Assembly: GCA_965242565.1 (NCBI GenBank)
Contig: OZ251457.1
Coordinates: forward strand, 3,100,001-3,164,000
DNA from: CATQGW01 sp965242565
GTDB taxonomy: Bacteria > Chloroflexota > Dehalococcoidia > Bin125
Reading direction: 5' to 3'
Length of the DNA: 64,000 nt
The position numbers were made by a program, and so were the translations under genes. The first letter of the stretch is position 1. Every line of letters starts with the position of its first letter. The notes beneath the pieces are model-generated. The model ran no database searches. It was not told the DNA's origin and saw only the letters and a list, made by a program, of their open reading frames with translations. This document shows positions 15,979 through 25,600 of this stretch, piece after piece.

Positions 15979-17322
15979 TCAGCTCTTGAGCAGCCCGTCC
16001 GTCAGGGTGACGGTGTAATCGCCCTGCTGGAACTCCGGCGTTTGGAGGACGCGCTGGAGGAAGGGGATGTTGTGTTTGATGCCTTCGATCCGCGTCTCCA
16101 CCAGCGCCTGCTGGAGACGCTGGAGCGCCTGCGGGCGCGACTCGCCATGCACGATCAGTTTCGCCATCAGCGGATCGTAATAGTGCGGCACATCGTCGCC
16201 GCCGGCGACGCCGGTATCGAGACGCAGCCACTCCTCGTCGGGCGTTTCGAGTACATCGACCGAGCCCGGCGAGGGCAGCAGCGTTTCGGGGTCTTCGGCG
16301 TAGATGCGGCATTCGACGGCGTGTCCGTCGGGCGGGCCGACATCGGGCAGTTCGGAGAGCGGCTCGCCGGCGGCGATGCGCAGCTGCCACTCGACCAAGT
16401 CCTGGCCGGTAACCATTTCCGTTACGGGGTGCTCAACCTGTAGGCGGGTATTCATTTCCAGGAAGAAGATTTCGCCCGAGGCGTCGAGCAGGCACTCGAT
16501 CGTACCGGCGTTGCGGTAACGCAGTTGGGAGGTCGCTTCGCGCACCTGCGCGTAGAGCCGCTCGCGCAGGGCGTCACTGAAGCCCGGCGCGGGGGCGGGG
16601 GCTTCCTCGATCACTTTCTGGTGGCGGCGCTGCACGGAGCATTCGCGGTCGCCGACGATGGTCACGCCGCCCGCGCCGTCGCCGAAGACTTGCAGCTCGA
16701 TGTGGTGCGGATCGACCAGCAGCCGTTCGAGGTAAACGTCGCCGGAGCCGAACGCGCGGGTTGCGGAGGAGCGGGCGCGGCGCAGCGCGCGGGCGAACTG
16801 CTGCGGGCGCTGCACGCTCGCCATCCCGATCCCACCGCCGCCGAACGAGGCCTTGATCAGCAGCGGGTAGCCGACCGCTTCGGCGGCTGCTTCGGCTTCG
16901 TCGTCGCCGGCTGCGCCGTCGCTGCCGGGGATCACGGGCAGGCCGAGCCCGCGCATCGTGCGCCGCGCCTGGTCCTTGTTGCCCATCAGGTCCATGTGCT
17001 CGGGCGCGGGGCCGATGAAGGCGATGCCACGCTGCTCGCAGGCCTGCGCGAAGTGGGCGTTTTCGGAGAGCAGCCCGTAGCCCGGATGCACGGCGTCGCA
17101 GCCGGCCGCAACCGCGGCGTCGATCACGGCGTCGACGTTGATGTAGGACTCGGCCACGGGCGAGGCGCCGATGTGGGTCGCGCCGTCGGCCTCGCGGACA
17201 TGCAGCGCGTCGGCGTCGGCCACGGAGTAGACGGCGTGGGACTCGATGCCGAGGCGTCGGCAGGTGCGTGAGACGCGGGCGGCGATTTCGCCGCGGTTGG
17301 CGATCAGGACGCGACGGAACAT
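15979..17322 (-). CDS. accC: Biotin carboxylase subunit of acyl-CoA carboxylase
   Basis: 447 residues with the full biotin carboxylase layout: N-terminal VLIANRGEIAAR, the Gly-rich ATP-grasp loop SFGGGGIGM, HIELQVFGD, RECSVQRRHQKVIEEAP, and the EMNTRLQVEHPVTE active-site segment. It carboxylates biotin on the carrier encoded just upstream (BCCP gene ends 33 bases before this ATG). No carboxyltransferase gene is in the window, so acetyl- versus propionyl-CoA specificity is open. Confidence 0.93.
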   Translation of the reverse strand: MFRRVLIANRGEIAARVSRTCRRLGIESHAVYSVADADALHVREADGATHIGASPVAESYINVDAVIDAAVAAGCDAVHPGYGLLSENAHFAQACEQRGIAFIGPAPEHMDLMGNKDQARRTMRGLGLPVIPGSDGAAGDDEAEAAAEAVGYPLLIKASFGGGGIGMASVQRPQQFARALRRARSSATRAFGSGDVYLERLLVDPHHIELQVFGDGAGGVTIVGDRECSVQRRHQKVIEEAPAPAPGFSDALRERLYAQVREATSQLRYRNAGTIECLLDASGEIFFLEMNTRLQVEHPVTEMVTGQDLVEWQLRIAAGEPLSELPDVGPPDGHAVECRIYAEDPETLLPSPGSVDVLETPDEEWLRLDTGVAGGDDVPHYYDPLMAKLIVHGESRPQALQRLQQALVETRIEGIKHNIPFLQRVLQTPEFQQGDYTVTLTDGLLKS

Positions 17323-17355
17323 GTTGGCCCGATCATGTTGGCCCGGCAGGTCGGC

Positions 17356-17574
17356 TCAGCCGTCGAGCGTGACCAGCGGGTCGCCTTCCTGCACCTGGTC
17401 GCCCTGCGCGATATGCACCTGGGCGACGGAGCCGGCGACGGGCGCTTCGACGGGGATTTCCATCTTCATCGATTCGAGGATGACCAGCTCGTCGCCCTCG
17501 TCCACGCTGTCGCCCGGTTCGACGAGCAGCTCGAAAATTGTGCCGGCCATCGGCGACTTGACCTCTTCTGCCAC
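17356..17574 (-). CDS. Biotin carboxyl carrier protein, minimal
   Basis: A 72-residue protein that is only the biotinyl domain: VKSPMAGTIFEL at the start, ESMKMEIP with the biotinylated Lys in the middle and a mirrored second half. Usual AccB proteins carry an extra N-terminal linker of about 70 residues, absent here. It precedes accC on the same strand. Confidence 0.9.
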   Translation of the reverse strand: MAEEVKSPMAGTIFELLVEPGDSVDEGDELVILESMKMEIPVEAPVAGSVAQVHIAQGDQVQEGDPLVTLDG

Positions 17575-17709
17575 GTGCGCACCCCTCGGTCTGTGTGTTC
17601 GGATCGTTCCGCGCTCATAGTATGGCGCGGCGCGCGCTTAGACGCGCGCCGCGCTCGCAGACGGGCGCTCGCCATTGGGCGCTCGCACGGGAGAGGGTAG
17701 GCTGCGCGT

Positions 17710-17928
17710 ATGCGCAAGGAACTGATGGACATCCTCGTCTGCCCGGTGACGCACGAGCCGCTCGAGCTGGTGGTGGAGCGGGAGTCGGAGGACGGCGAGG
17801 TGATTTCGGGGCACCTCTACTCGAAGTCGCTCGATTTCCGCTATCCGATCGAGGACGGCATCCCCAATCTGCTGCCGCCGGAGATGCAGGAGGGCGCGGG
17901 CGGCGGCTCGGGGTCGCAGCGGACGTAG
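17710..17928 (+). CDS. Trm112/UPF0434-like small protein
   Basis: 72 residues: LMDILVCPVTHEPLEL at the N-terminus and DFRYPIEDGIPNLLPPE at the C-terminal half, the two hallmark segments of Trm112-like proteins that activate methyltransferases. Only one Cys is left, so the zinc ribbon of the family is not formed. The tail is Gly/Ser-rich. Stands alone, divergent from the BCCP gene. Confidence 0.75.
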   Translation: MRKELMDILVCPVTHEPLELVVERESEDGEVISGHLYSKSLDFRYPIEDGIPNLLPPEMQEGAGGGSGSQRT

Positions 17929-18004
17929 CGCGGGTGACAGAAGCGCGGGCCAGGCACAGCATGCTTCAGGCGGCAACGCTGCTAGGCTCAGAGCACGACG
18001 GGTG

Positions 18005-18034
18005 GACTTTAATCCGGTCCCGTGAGGCCGGGAA
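18005..18034 (+). promoter_or_regulatory. PyrR-binding RNA element in the pyr operon leader
   Basis: The leader reads ACTTTAATCC-GGTCCCGTGAGGCC-GGGAAGGA. CCGG and CCGG close a short stem and the loop holds GTCCCGTGAGGCC, which fits the known PyrR recognition consensus ARUCCNGNGAGGYU. In other bacteria UMP-bound PyrR binds this RNA and lowers expression of the operon. It lies about 75 bases before the pyrR start. The regulatory mode here (attenuation or translation block) cannot be told. Confidence 0.78.
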
Positions 18035-18108
18035 GGACGCCGCATGACTTCCACATACCTCCCCCTGCTCTGCATCCGCGCGCGCGCCGTTCCGGGCGGG
18101 AGCGTGCG

Positions 18109-18699
18109 ATGAGCGCGCCAGCGACGAGCCGAGCCGGCGCGGCGACGGGCGAAGTGCTCGACGCGGGCGGCATGCGCCGCGCGCTGACGCGGATCGCCCA
18201 CGAGATCGTGGAGCGCCACCCCGCGCCGGAGCCGCTGGTGCTGATGGGCATGCAGACGCGGGGCGTGCCGCTGGCGGAGCGGCTGGCGCTGCTGATTGAG
18301 GCGATCGACGGGCGGCGGATCGCGGCGGGGGCGATCGACAACAGCCTCTACCGCGACGATCTGGCGCGGCGCAGCACCGCGCGGATTTTGCCCAGCCGCA
18401 TCCCCGGCGACATCGACGGCTCGGTGATCGTGCTGGTCGACGATGTGCTCTACACGGGGCGCTCGATCCGCGCCGCGCTGGATGCGCTGATCGACTACGG
18501 GCGTCCGGCGGTGATCGAGCTGGCGGTGCTGATCGACCGAGGTCACCGCGAGCTGCCGATCCGCGCCGACTACGTGGGCAAGAACGTGCCGACGCGGCGC
18601 GGCGACGATGTGCGGGTGCGGCTGGTCGAGGTGGACGATGCGGACGGTGTGTCGCTGCATCCCGAACCGCTCGGTCTGCGGACGGACGGGGGGCGCTGA
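18109..18699 (+). CDS. pyrR: Bifunctional pyr operon regulator / uracil phosphoribosyltransferase PyrR
   Basis: 196 residues from ATG 18109 (GGGAG upstream). The PRPP-binding motif VIVLVDDVLYTGRSIRAAL is present, as are the PyrR hallmarks LVLMGMQTRGVPLA and the Asn-Ser-Leu-Tyr-Arg-Asp-Asp loop. PyrR binds leader RNA and reports UMP. It is the first gene of the pyr operon, behind a matching RNA site, so autoregulation is likely. The next gene starts 2 bases after its stop. Confidence 0.93.
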   Translation: MSAPATSRAGAATGEVLDAGGMRRALTRIAHEIVERHPAPEPLVLMGMQTRGVPLAERLALLIEAIDGRRIAAGAIDNSLYRDDLARRSTARILPSRIPGDIDGSVIVLVDDVLYTGRSIRAALDALIDYGRPAVIELAVLIDRGHRELPIRADYVGKNVPTRRGDDVRVRLVEVDDADGVSLHPEPLGLRTDGGR

Positions 18700-18701
18700 G
18701 G

Positions 18702-19748
18702 ATGGTCGCCGAACTGGTTGAGCAGGTTGAGCAGCATCGCCCGCCGTCGCAGGCGCCGCACGACGCGCCGTTGCAGGTCGCGGCCGACGCGCAGGCGTGG
18801 CGTCACCGCCATCTGCTCGATGTGGACGGTCTGGAGCGGGCCGAGATCGAGCACGTGCTGGAGACAGCCGAGGCAATGCGGGAGATTCTGGAACGCCCCG
18901 TGGCGCGGACGCCGGCGCTGCGCGGAGTGACGGTCTGCAACCTCTTCTACGAAGCCAGCACGCGCACCCGTGCCTCGTTCGAGCTGGCGGGCAAGGTGTT
19001 GGGCGCGGATGTGATCAACGTCAGCGCCGGCGGCTCCAGCGTCGAAAAGGGCGAGTCGCTGGTCGACACGGTGAAGACGATCGCCGCCGTGGGCGCGGAT
19101 GTGGTGATCATTCGCCATCCGTCATCGGGCGCGCCCTATCTCGTCGCCCAAACCATCGATTCGCACGTGATCAACGCCGGCGACGGGCAGCACGCGCACC
19201 CGACCCAGGCGCTGCTGGACGCCTACATCCTGCAATCGGCGTTCGGGCGGCTGGACGGTCGGCGGGTGGTGATCGTGGGCGATGTGGCGCACTCGCGGGT
19301 GGCGCGCTCCAACATCTGGGCGCTGACGCGGCTGGGCGCGGAGGTGACGCTGGTCGCGCCGCGCACGCTGCTGCCGTCCTGGCTGGCGTGCGGCGGCGAG
19401 GAACGGGAGCATCCGCTGGCGCTGCCCAACGTCGCCTGCGAGTCCGATCTGGATCGGGCGATCGTGGGCGCGGACGCGGTGATGGCGCTGCGCATCCAGC
19501 GCGAGCGGATTCGCGGCGCGCTGCTGCCCTCCGAGGCGGAATATGCGCGGCGCTACCAACTGACCGCGGAGCGGGTCGCGGCCGCCGCGCCGCACGCGGT
19601 GGTGATGCATCCAGGGCCGATGAACGAGGGGGTGGAGATCGCCTCTGAGGTGGCGCACGGCAGGCAGAGCCGGATCGAGGCGCAGGTCTCGGCGGGGCTG
19701 GCGATCCGCATGGCGGTGCTTTTCCTGCTGGTCAGGGGTGGGTCATGA
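18702..19748 (+). CDS. pyrB: Aspartate carbamoyltransferase catalytic subunit
   Basis: 348 residues. Carbamoyl-phosphate site LFYEASTRTRASFE, SAGGSSVEKGESLVDT loop, HPTQALLD and the C-terminal HPGPMNEGVEI are all intact. It makes carbamoyl aspartate in pyrimidine synthesis. No pyrI regulatory subunit follows. The first 35 residues form a Gln/His-rich extension not seen in most PyrB. Its stop overlaps pyrC by four bases (ATGA). Confidence 0.95.
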   Translation: MVAELVEQVEQHRPPSQAPHDAPLQVAADAQAWRHRHLLDVDGLERAEIEHVLETAEAMREILERPVARTPALRGVTVCNLFYEASTRTRASFELAGKVLGADVINVSAGGSSVEKGESLVDTVKTIAAVGADVVIIRHPSSGAPYLVAQTIDSHVINAGDGQHAHPTQALLDAYILQSAFGRLDGRRVVIVGDVAHSRVARSNIWALTRLGAEVTLVAPRTLLPSWLACGGEEREHPLALPNVACESDLDRAIVGADAVMALRIQRERIRGALLPSEAEYARRYQLTAERVAAAAPHAVVMHPGPMNEGVEIASEVAHGRQSRIEAQVSAGLAIRMAVLFLLVRGGS

Positions 19749-21091
19749 GCGGAAATGCGCTGCTGCTCGGCGGGCGGGTGATTGATCCCTCGGCGGAGCT
19801 CGACGCAGCGCTCGATCTGCGCATCCGCGACGGGCGGGTGGCGGAGTTGGGCGCGGACTTGGCGACAGGCGCGGGCGAAGAGCAGATCGACGCGAGCGGG
19901 CTGGTAGTCGCGCCGGGATTTGTGGACCTGCACACGCATCTCCGCACGCCGGGCGAGGAACATAAGGAGACATTCACTAGCGGCACAGCGGCTGCGGCGC
20001 GCGGCGGGTTCACCACTGTCTGCGCGATGCCCAACACCAAGCCGGCGATCGACGCCCCGCCGATGGTCGCCAGCGTGCTCGACGCGGCGCGCGGCGCGGA
20101 AGCGCGCGTGCTGCCGATCGGCGCGGTCACCATCGGACGGCAGGGCCGCGAACTGGCTGAGCTGGCGGCGATGCGCGACGCCGGCGCGGTCGCGGTGAGC
20201 GACGACGGCGACGCCGTGGCCGACGCGGCGGTCGCGCGGCGGGCGTTTGAATACCTCGCAGATCTCGATATTCCGCTCGCCGAACACTGCGAGGATCCGC
20301 GGCTCTCGGCGGGCGGTGTGATGCACGACGGCGTGGTTTCGGCGCGGCTGGGGCTGCGCGGACAGCCCGCGATGGCGGAACTGAGCATCGTCGAGCGCGA
20401 TATCGCGCTGGCCGAGGCGGCCGGCGCAGCGCTGCACTGCTGCCATCTTTCGACCGCCGCTGCGCTGGAGGCGGTGGATCGCGCCCGCGCGCGCGGCGTG
20501 CGAGTGACGGTCGAGGTCACGCCGCATCATCTCTGGCTCGATCACGCCGCCGTCGCCGGCTGCGGCGACGAACTGCGTTACGACACCGCAGCTAAGGTCA
20601 ATCCGCCGCTGCGCTCGCGCGCCGATGTCGAGGCCTGCATCGACGCGCTCGCCGCCGGCGTGGTGGACGCCGTGGCGACCGATCACGCGCCGCACGCCGC
20701 ACCCGACAAACACTGCGAATTCGACGCGGCCGCCTTCGGTATCTCCGGCCTCGAGAGCGCCTGGAGCGTGGTCGGTTCGCTGGTTGCGGCGGGGCGGCTG
20801 ACGCTGGAGCAGGCGATCGCGCGACTGACGATCGGCCCGGTCGAAGCATGGGGGCTGGATCGGCGCGTGGTGGACGGCGAGGAGCTGCTTGGGCTGGGGA
20901 CACTGCAACCGGGCGCGCCGGGCGATGTCGTACTGCTCGCACCCGACGACGAAACAGTGGTGAATCCGGCGCTATGGGCGTCGCGCGGCAAAAACACCCC
21001 GCTGGCGGGCCAGCGCCTGAAGGGCGTGGTCGCCGCCACCTTGCTGCGGGGGCGAGTCGTCTGGGACGGACCGAGAGGAGGCGCGGGATGA
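19745..21091 (+). CDS. pyrC: Dihydroorotase (class I)
   Basis: 448 residues of the amidohydrolase fold: metal-binding FVDLHTHLR, the substrate loop MPNTKPA, an Asp-rich SDDGDAV segment, EHCED, the zinc His of CCHLS and ATDHAPH for the catalytic Asp. It closes carbamoyl aspartate to dihydroorotate. Overlaps pyrB at its start and carA at its end by four bases each, so the three are tightly coupled. Confidence 0.95.
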   Translation: MSGNALLLGGRVIDPSAELDAALDLRIRDGRVAELGADLATGAGEEQIDASGLVVAPGFVDLHTHLRTPGEEHKETFTSGTAAAARGGFTTVCAMPNTKPAIDAPPMVASVLDAARGAEARVLPIGAVTIGRQGRELAELAAMRDAGAVAVSDDGDAVADAAVARRAFEYLADLDIPLAEHCEDPRLSAGGVMHDGVVSARLGLRGQPAMAELSIVERDIALAEAAGAALHCCHLSTAAALEAVDRARARGVRVTVEVTPHHLWLDHAAVAGCGDELRYDTAAKVNPPLRSRADVEACIDALAAGVVDAVATDHAPHAAPDKHCEFDAAAFGISGLESAWSVVGSLVAAGRLTLEQAIARLTIGPVEAWGLDRRVVDGEELLGLGTLQPGAPGDVVLLAPDDETVVNPALWASRGKNTPLAGQRLKGVVAATLLRGRVVWDGPRGGAG

Positions 21092-22200
21092 GCGAGGCGA
21101 ACGACGCGGCGCTGGTGCTGGCCGACGGCTCGATCTTCCGCGGGCAGGCGCTGGGCGCGGCTGCCGATACGTGGGGCGAGGTGGTCTTCAACACATCAAT
21201 GACCGGCTATCAGGAGATGCTTACGGATCCGTCGTATGCGGGGCAGATTCTGGTGCTGACCTATCCGTTGATCGGCAACTACGGTATCGACCCGCCGATC
21301 GACGAGAGCGCGCAGGTGCAGGTACGCGGGCTGGTGGTGCGCAGCGAGTGCGCTTCGCCCAGCCATCCGCGCGGCGGGATGCGATTGGACGACTACCTCA
21401 AAGCGGCCGGCATTCCCGGTATCGCCGGCGTTGATACGCGCGCGATTACGCGCCGAATCCGCAGCGAGGGCGTGTTGCCGGGGCTGATCGTTCCGGCTGG
21501 AGCAGCCGGCGACGCGGCGCGAAAGATCGCCGAGTTGCCGTCCTACGACAGCATCGATTTCATCGAGGTCGGTACGGAGTCGGTCTACGGCTGGGAGGGC
21601 AAGCCGGTCGCGCCGCAGGAAGCGTCGGCGGAGGGCGGACCGCACATCGTGGTGCTGGATCAGGGGTTGAAGTACAACATCCTGCGCAACCTGCGCCGGC
21701 GCGGCTGCCGCGTGACCGCCGCGCCGCCCGACAGCGGCGTTGAGGACGTGCTCGCGTACGATCCGGACGGTGTGCTGCTCGCGCCCGGGCCGGGCGATCC
21801 GGCGCTGCGCGAACTCCAGGTGCGGACCGCCGGCGCGCTGATCGGCCGCGTGCCGCTGATGGGTATCTGCCTCGGCCACCAGGTGATTGCCCGTGCGCTC
21901 GGCGCGGACACCTACAAGCTCAAGTTCGGACATCGCGGCGGCAACCACCCCGTGCGCGAGCTACAGACGGGGAGAATCGCGATCACTGCGCAGAATCACG
22001 GCTACGCCGTCGATCCCGACGGCCTCAGCGCCGACGCGGAGGTGACGCACATCAACCTGCACGACGATACCGTCGAAGGGCTGGCGCACCGCACCGAGCC
22101 GGTGTTCTGCATTCAGTACCACGCGGAAGCGTCGCCGGGGCCGCTCGACAACGGCTATCTCTTCGACCGATTCCTCAAGACGATCGAGCAGGCGGGCTGA
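21088..22200 (+). CDS. carA: Carbamoyl-phosphate synthase small (glutaminase) subunit
   Basis: 370 residues from ATG 21088, overlapping the pyrC stop as ATGA. The N-terminal CPSase domain (FNTSMTGYQEMLTDPSY) precedes a class I glutaminase with nucleophile Cys in MGICLGHQ and the His/Glu of IQYHAEASPGP. It supplies ammonia to CarB. Confidence 0.95.
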   Translation: MSEANDAALVLADGSIFRGQALGAAADTWGEVVFNTSMTGYQEMLTDPSYAGQILVLTYPLIGNYGIDPPIDESAQVQVRGLVVRSECASPSHPRGGMRLDDYLKAAGIPGIAGVDTRAITRRIRSEGVLPGLIVPAGAAGDAARKIAELPSYDSIDFIEVGTESVYGWEGKPVAPQEASAEGGPHIVVLDQGLKYNILRNLRRRGCRVTAAPPDSGVEDVLAYDPDGVLLAPGPGDPALRELQVRTAGALIGRVPLMGICLGHQVIARALGADTYKLKFGHRGGNHPVRELQTGRIAITAQNHGYAVDPDGLSADAEVTHINLHDDTVEGLAHRTEPVFCIQYHAEASPGPLDNGYLFDRFLKTIEQAG

Positions 22201-22218
22201 TGCCCGGAGGACGCAACG

Positions 22219-22689
22219 ATGCCTGACCAGACACCAGCAGCAGAACCGATCTACCGCCGTGCCGCGGCGTTCGACGCGGCGGCCGTGGCCGCCGTGATCC
22301 GCGAGGTCGTCGAGGGACCGAACCCGGTCGTTTTCGACCGCCCGTGGAGCGAGGAAGAGGTTTCGTCCTGGATGGCGCGGCTGGGCGAGAGCGGCGCGAT
22401 CTACGTGGCCGACGCCGACGGTGAAGTGATCGGTTTCGGCGCGCTCGACTTCAACACCCAGCAGCCGGAAACCGCCACGCTCGGCGTGTGGCTGCGCTCG
22501 CAGTGGCGGCGGCGCGGGATCGGGCGGGTGCTCGCGGAGCATCTACTGGCGCATGCGCGCGAGCAGGGCTTCCGCCGGATCGTCGGCAGCCTGCCGGACA
22601 ACAACGAAGCGGCGCTCTCCTTCCTCAGTGCGATCGGCGCGCTCGCCCCGCTGATCAACCCCGAATCCCGCTTCGAGTTGCCGCTGTGA
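22219..22689 (+). CDS. GNAT-family N-acetyltransferase
   Basis: 156 residues with the acetyl-CoA loop SQWRRRGIGRVLAEHLL (motif A) and a C-terminal PDNNEAALSFLSAIG segment. ATG 22219 has a GGAGG site. It sits between carA and carB, 18 and 10 bases from its neighbours, so it is part of the pyr operon although no role for an acetyltransferase in this pathway is known. Substrate unknown. Confidence 0.85.
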   Translation: MPDQTPAAEPIYRRAAAFDAAAVAAVIREVVEGPNPVVFDRPWSEEEVSSWMARLGESGAIYVADADGEVIGFGALDFNTQQPETATLGVWLRSQWRRRGIGRVLAEHLLAHAREQGFRRIVGSLPDNNEAALSFLSAIGALAPLINPESRFELPL

Positions 22690-22699
22690 GGCCGTCGCT

Positions 22700-25600
22700 G
22701 TGAGTACGACCGACAAACCGGACAAGCCGCAATCGGTACTGATCATCGGCAGCGGGCCGATCGTGATCGGTCAGGCCGCCGAGTTCGACTACGCCGGCAC
22801 GCAGGCCTGCAAGGCGATGCGCGAGGAGGGCGTGCGCTCGATCCTGGTCAACTCCAACCCCGCGACGATTATGACCGACGAGGGCGTCGCCGACGCGGTC
22901 TACATCGAACCGCTTACGGTTGAGGTGTTGCGCCGCGTGATCGAGCGCGAGCGTCCGGAGGGTCTGCTGCCCACGCTTGGCGGGCAGGTCGGCCTCAACC
23001 TCGCCGTCGATCTGCACGAAGCGGGCATTCTCGACGAGTTCGACGTGCGGCTGTTGGGTACGCCGCTGGCTGCGATCCGCGACGCCGAAGATCGCGAGTT
23101 GTTCCGGTCCAAAATGCGCGAGATCGGCGAACCCGTCCCGCCCAGCGCGGTCGTGCATACGCTGGCCGAGGCGCGCGACGCGCTGGAGGAGATCGGCTTG
23201 CCGGTGGCGATCCGCCCGGCCTACACGCTGGGCGGCACCGGGGGCGGCTTCGCGCGCACGATGGAAGAGTTCGAGCGGGTTGTGCAGTCCGGACTCGCCG
23301 CCAGCCCGATTACACAGGTGCTGATCGAGCGCTCTCTGCTTGGCTGGAAAGAAGTCGAGTACGAGGTAATGCGCGACAGCGCGGACACCTGCATCACGAT
23401 CTGCAATATGGAGAACATCGATCCGATGGGCGTCCACACCGGTGATTCGATCGTCGTGGCGCCCAGCCAGACGCTCTCCGACAAAGACTACCAACAGCTG
23501 CGCTCGGCCTCGCTGAACATCATCCGCTCGCTGGGTATTGAGGGCGGCTGCAACGTGCAGCTGGCACTCGCGCCGCGGCCCGATGTCGCGCCCTGGCACG
23601 ACGACGCGCCGCCCGATCCCGAGCTGACCCCGCACGACGCGCCGCTGCCCTACTACGTGATCGAGGTCAACCCACGCGTCAGCCGCTCCTCCGCGCTGGC
23701 CAGCAAGGCGACCGGGTATCCGATCGCCCGCGTCGCGGCCAAGATCGCGGCCGGCAAGCGGCTCGACGAGATCGCCAATCAGGTTACGGGGCGCACCCAA
23801 GCGGCGTTCGAGCCGGCGCTGGATTACGTGGTAGTGAAGATTCCGCGCTGGCCGTTCGACAAATTCGGCGCAGGCGACCGCGTGCTGGGCACGCAAATGA
23901 AAGCCACCGGCGAGGTAATGGCGATCGACCGTACCTTCGAGTCGGCGTTTCAGAAGGCGGTGCGGTCACTCGAAGTCGGCGGGCGCTCGGTGCTTTGGGA
24001 AGACCGCGACGCCGAGGATGATCCGGTGTCCGCCGCCGCTGTGCCGACCGATAACCGGCTGTGGCACGTGCTCGCCGCGATCCGGGCCGGCGTCGGGCTG
24101 GAGGAGATCGCGACGCGCTCGGCGATTGATCCGTGGTTCCTCGACCGCTTTCAGGCACTGATCGATATGGAGCGCCGGCTGCTGGCGGAACCGCTCGAAC
24201 CTGCATTGATGCGCGCCGCCAAGCGGCTGGGTTTCGCCGACGAGCAGATCGCCAACCTGGCCGGCACCGTGACCGAGCGCGTGCGCGAACAGCGCCGCGA
24301 CTGGGGCATTCAGCCCGTCTACAAAATGGTCGACACTTGCGCCGCCGAGTTCGACGCCGTCACCCCGTACTTCTACTCCACGTACGAAGACGAGAACGAA
24401 GCGGTCGCCGAACCGGGCCGACGCGCGCTGGTCGTGGGCAGCGGACCGATCCGCATCGGCCAGGGCATTGAGTTCGACTACGCCTCTGTCAAAGCCGCGC
24501 AGGCGTTGCACGCGGCCGGCTGGTCGGCGATTATGGCCAACAGCAATCCCGAAACGGTGTCGACCGACTTCGACACTTCCGATCGCCTCTACTTCGAGCC
24601 GCTTGATGAGGAGGCGGTGCGCGACATCCTCGAAAACGAGGACGCAACCGACGATCACGACGATGTCGCGTCGATCCTGCAATTCGGCGGACAGACCGCG
24701 ATCAACCTGGCGGGCCCGTTGACCTCAGCGGCGCGGCCGATCCTGGGCTCCGCCGCCGACGCGATCGACCTTGCGGAGGACCGCCGCCGCTTCGAGCGCT
24801 TCCTCGCCGACCTCGGTATCCCTCAGCCGCCGGGCGCCGCGATCACCAGCATGGACGAGGCGATTCTGGCGGCTGACGCCATCGGCTACCCGGTGCTCGT
24901 GCGCCCTTCCTACGTGCTGGGCGGGCGGGCGATGGAAATCGTCCAGAGCGTCGGCGATTTGGCGGGCTACGTAGCGCAGGCGCAGGAAGCAGCGCCCGGA
25001 CGACCAGTGCTGATCGATAAATACCTGGCCGGCGTCGAGGTGGAGGTGGACGCGATCTGTAGCGGCGACGAGGTGCTGATACCGGGAATTATGGAGCACA
25101 TCGAGCGCGCCGGCGTGCATTCCGGCGACTCGATGGCCGTCTACCCCGCCCCCAACCTGCGACCGGCCGAAGTCGGCGCGTTGATCGATTACACCCGCCG
25201 CATCGGCGTCGGCCTCGGCGTGCGCGGGTTGATGAACATCCAGTACGTCGTGATGCGCAGCGACGAGGACGAAGACGGCGATGTCTACGTGCTGGAGGTC
25301 AACCCCCGCGCCAGCCGCACGGTGCCGTTCCTGAGTAAGGTGGCCGGCGTGCCGATGGTCGAGGTGGCCGTACGCGCGATGCTCGGCGAGGGGCTGCGCG
25401 AGCAGGGCTATCCGAGCGGTCTGTGGCCGGCCAAGCCGCTGGTCGCGATCAAGGCGCCCGTGTTCAGCATGTCCAAGCTGAGCGGAGTCGATACCCATCT
25501 CGGCCCGGAGATGAAATCCACCGGCGAGGTGATGGGTGTGGATGTCGATTACGATCGCGCCCTGGTCAAGGCGCTGCTGGCGGCCGGAATGAGCCTGCCC

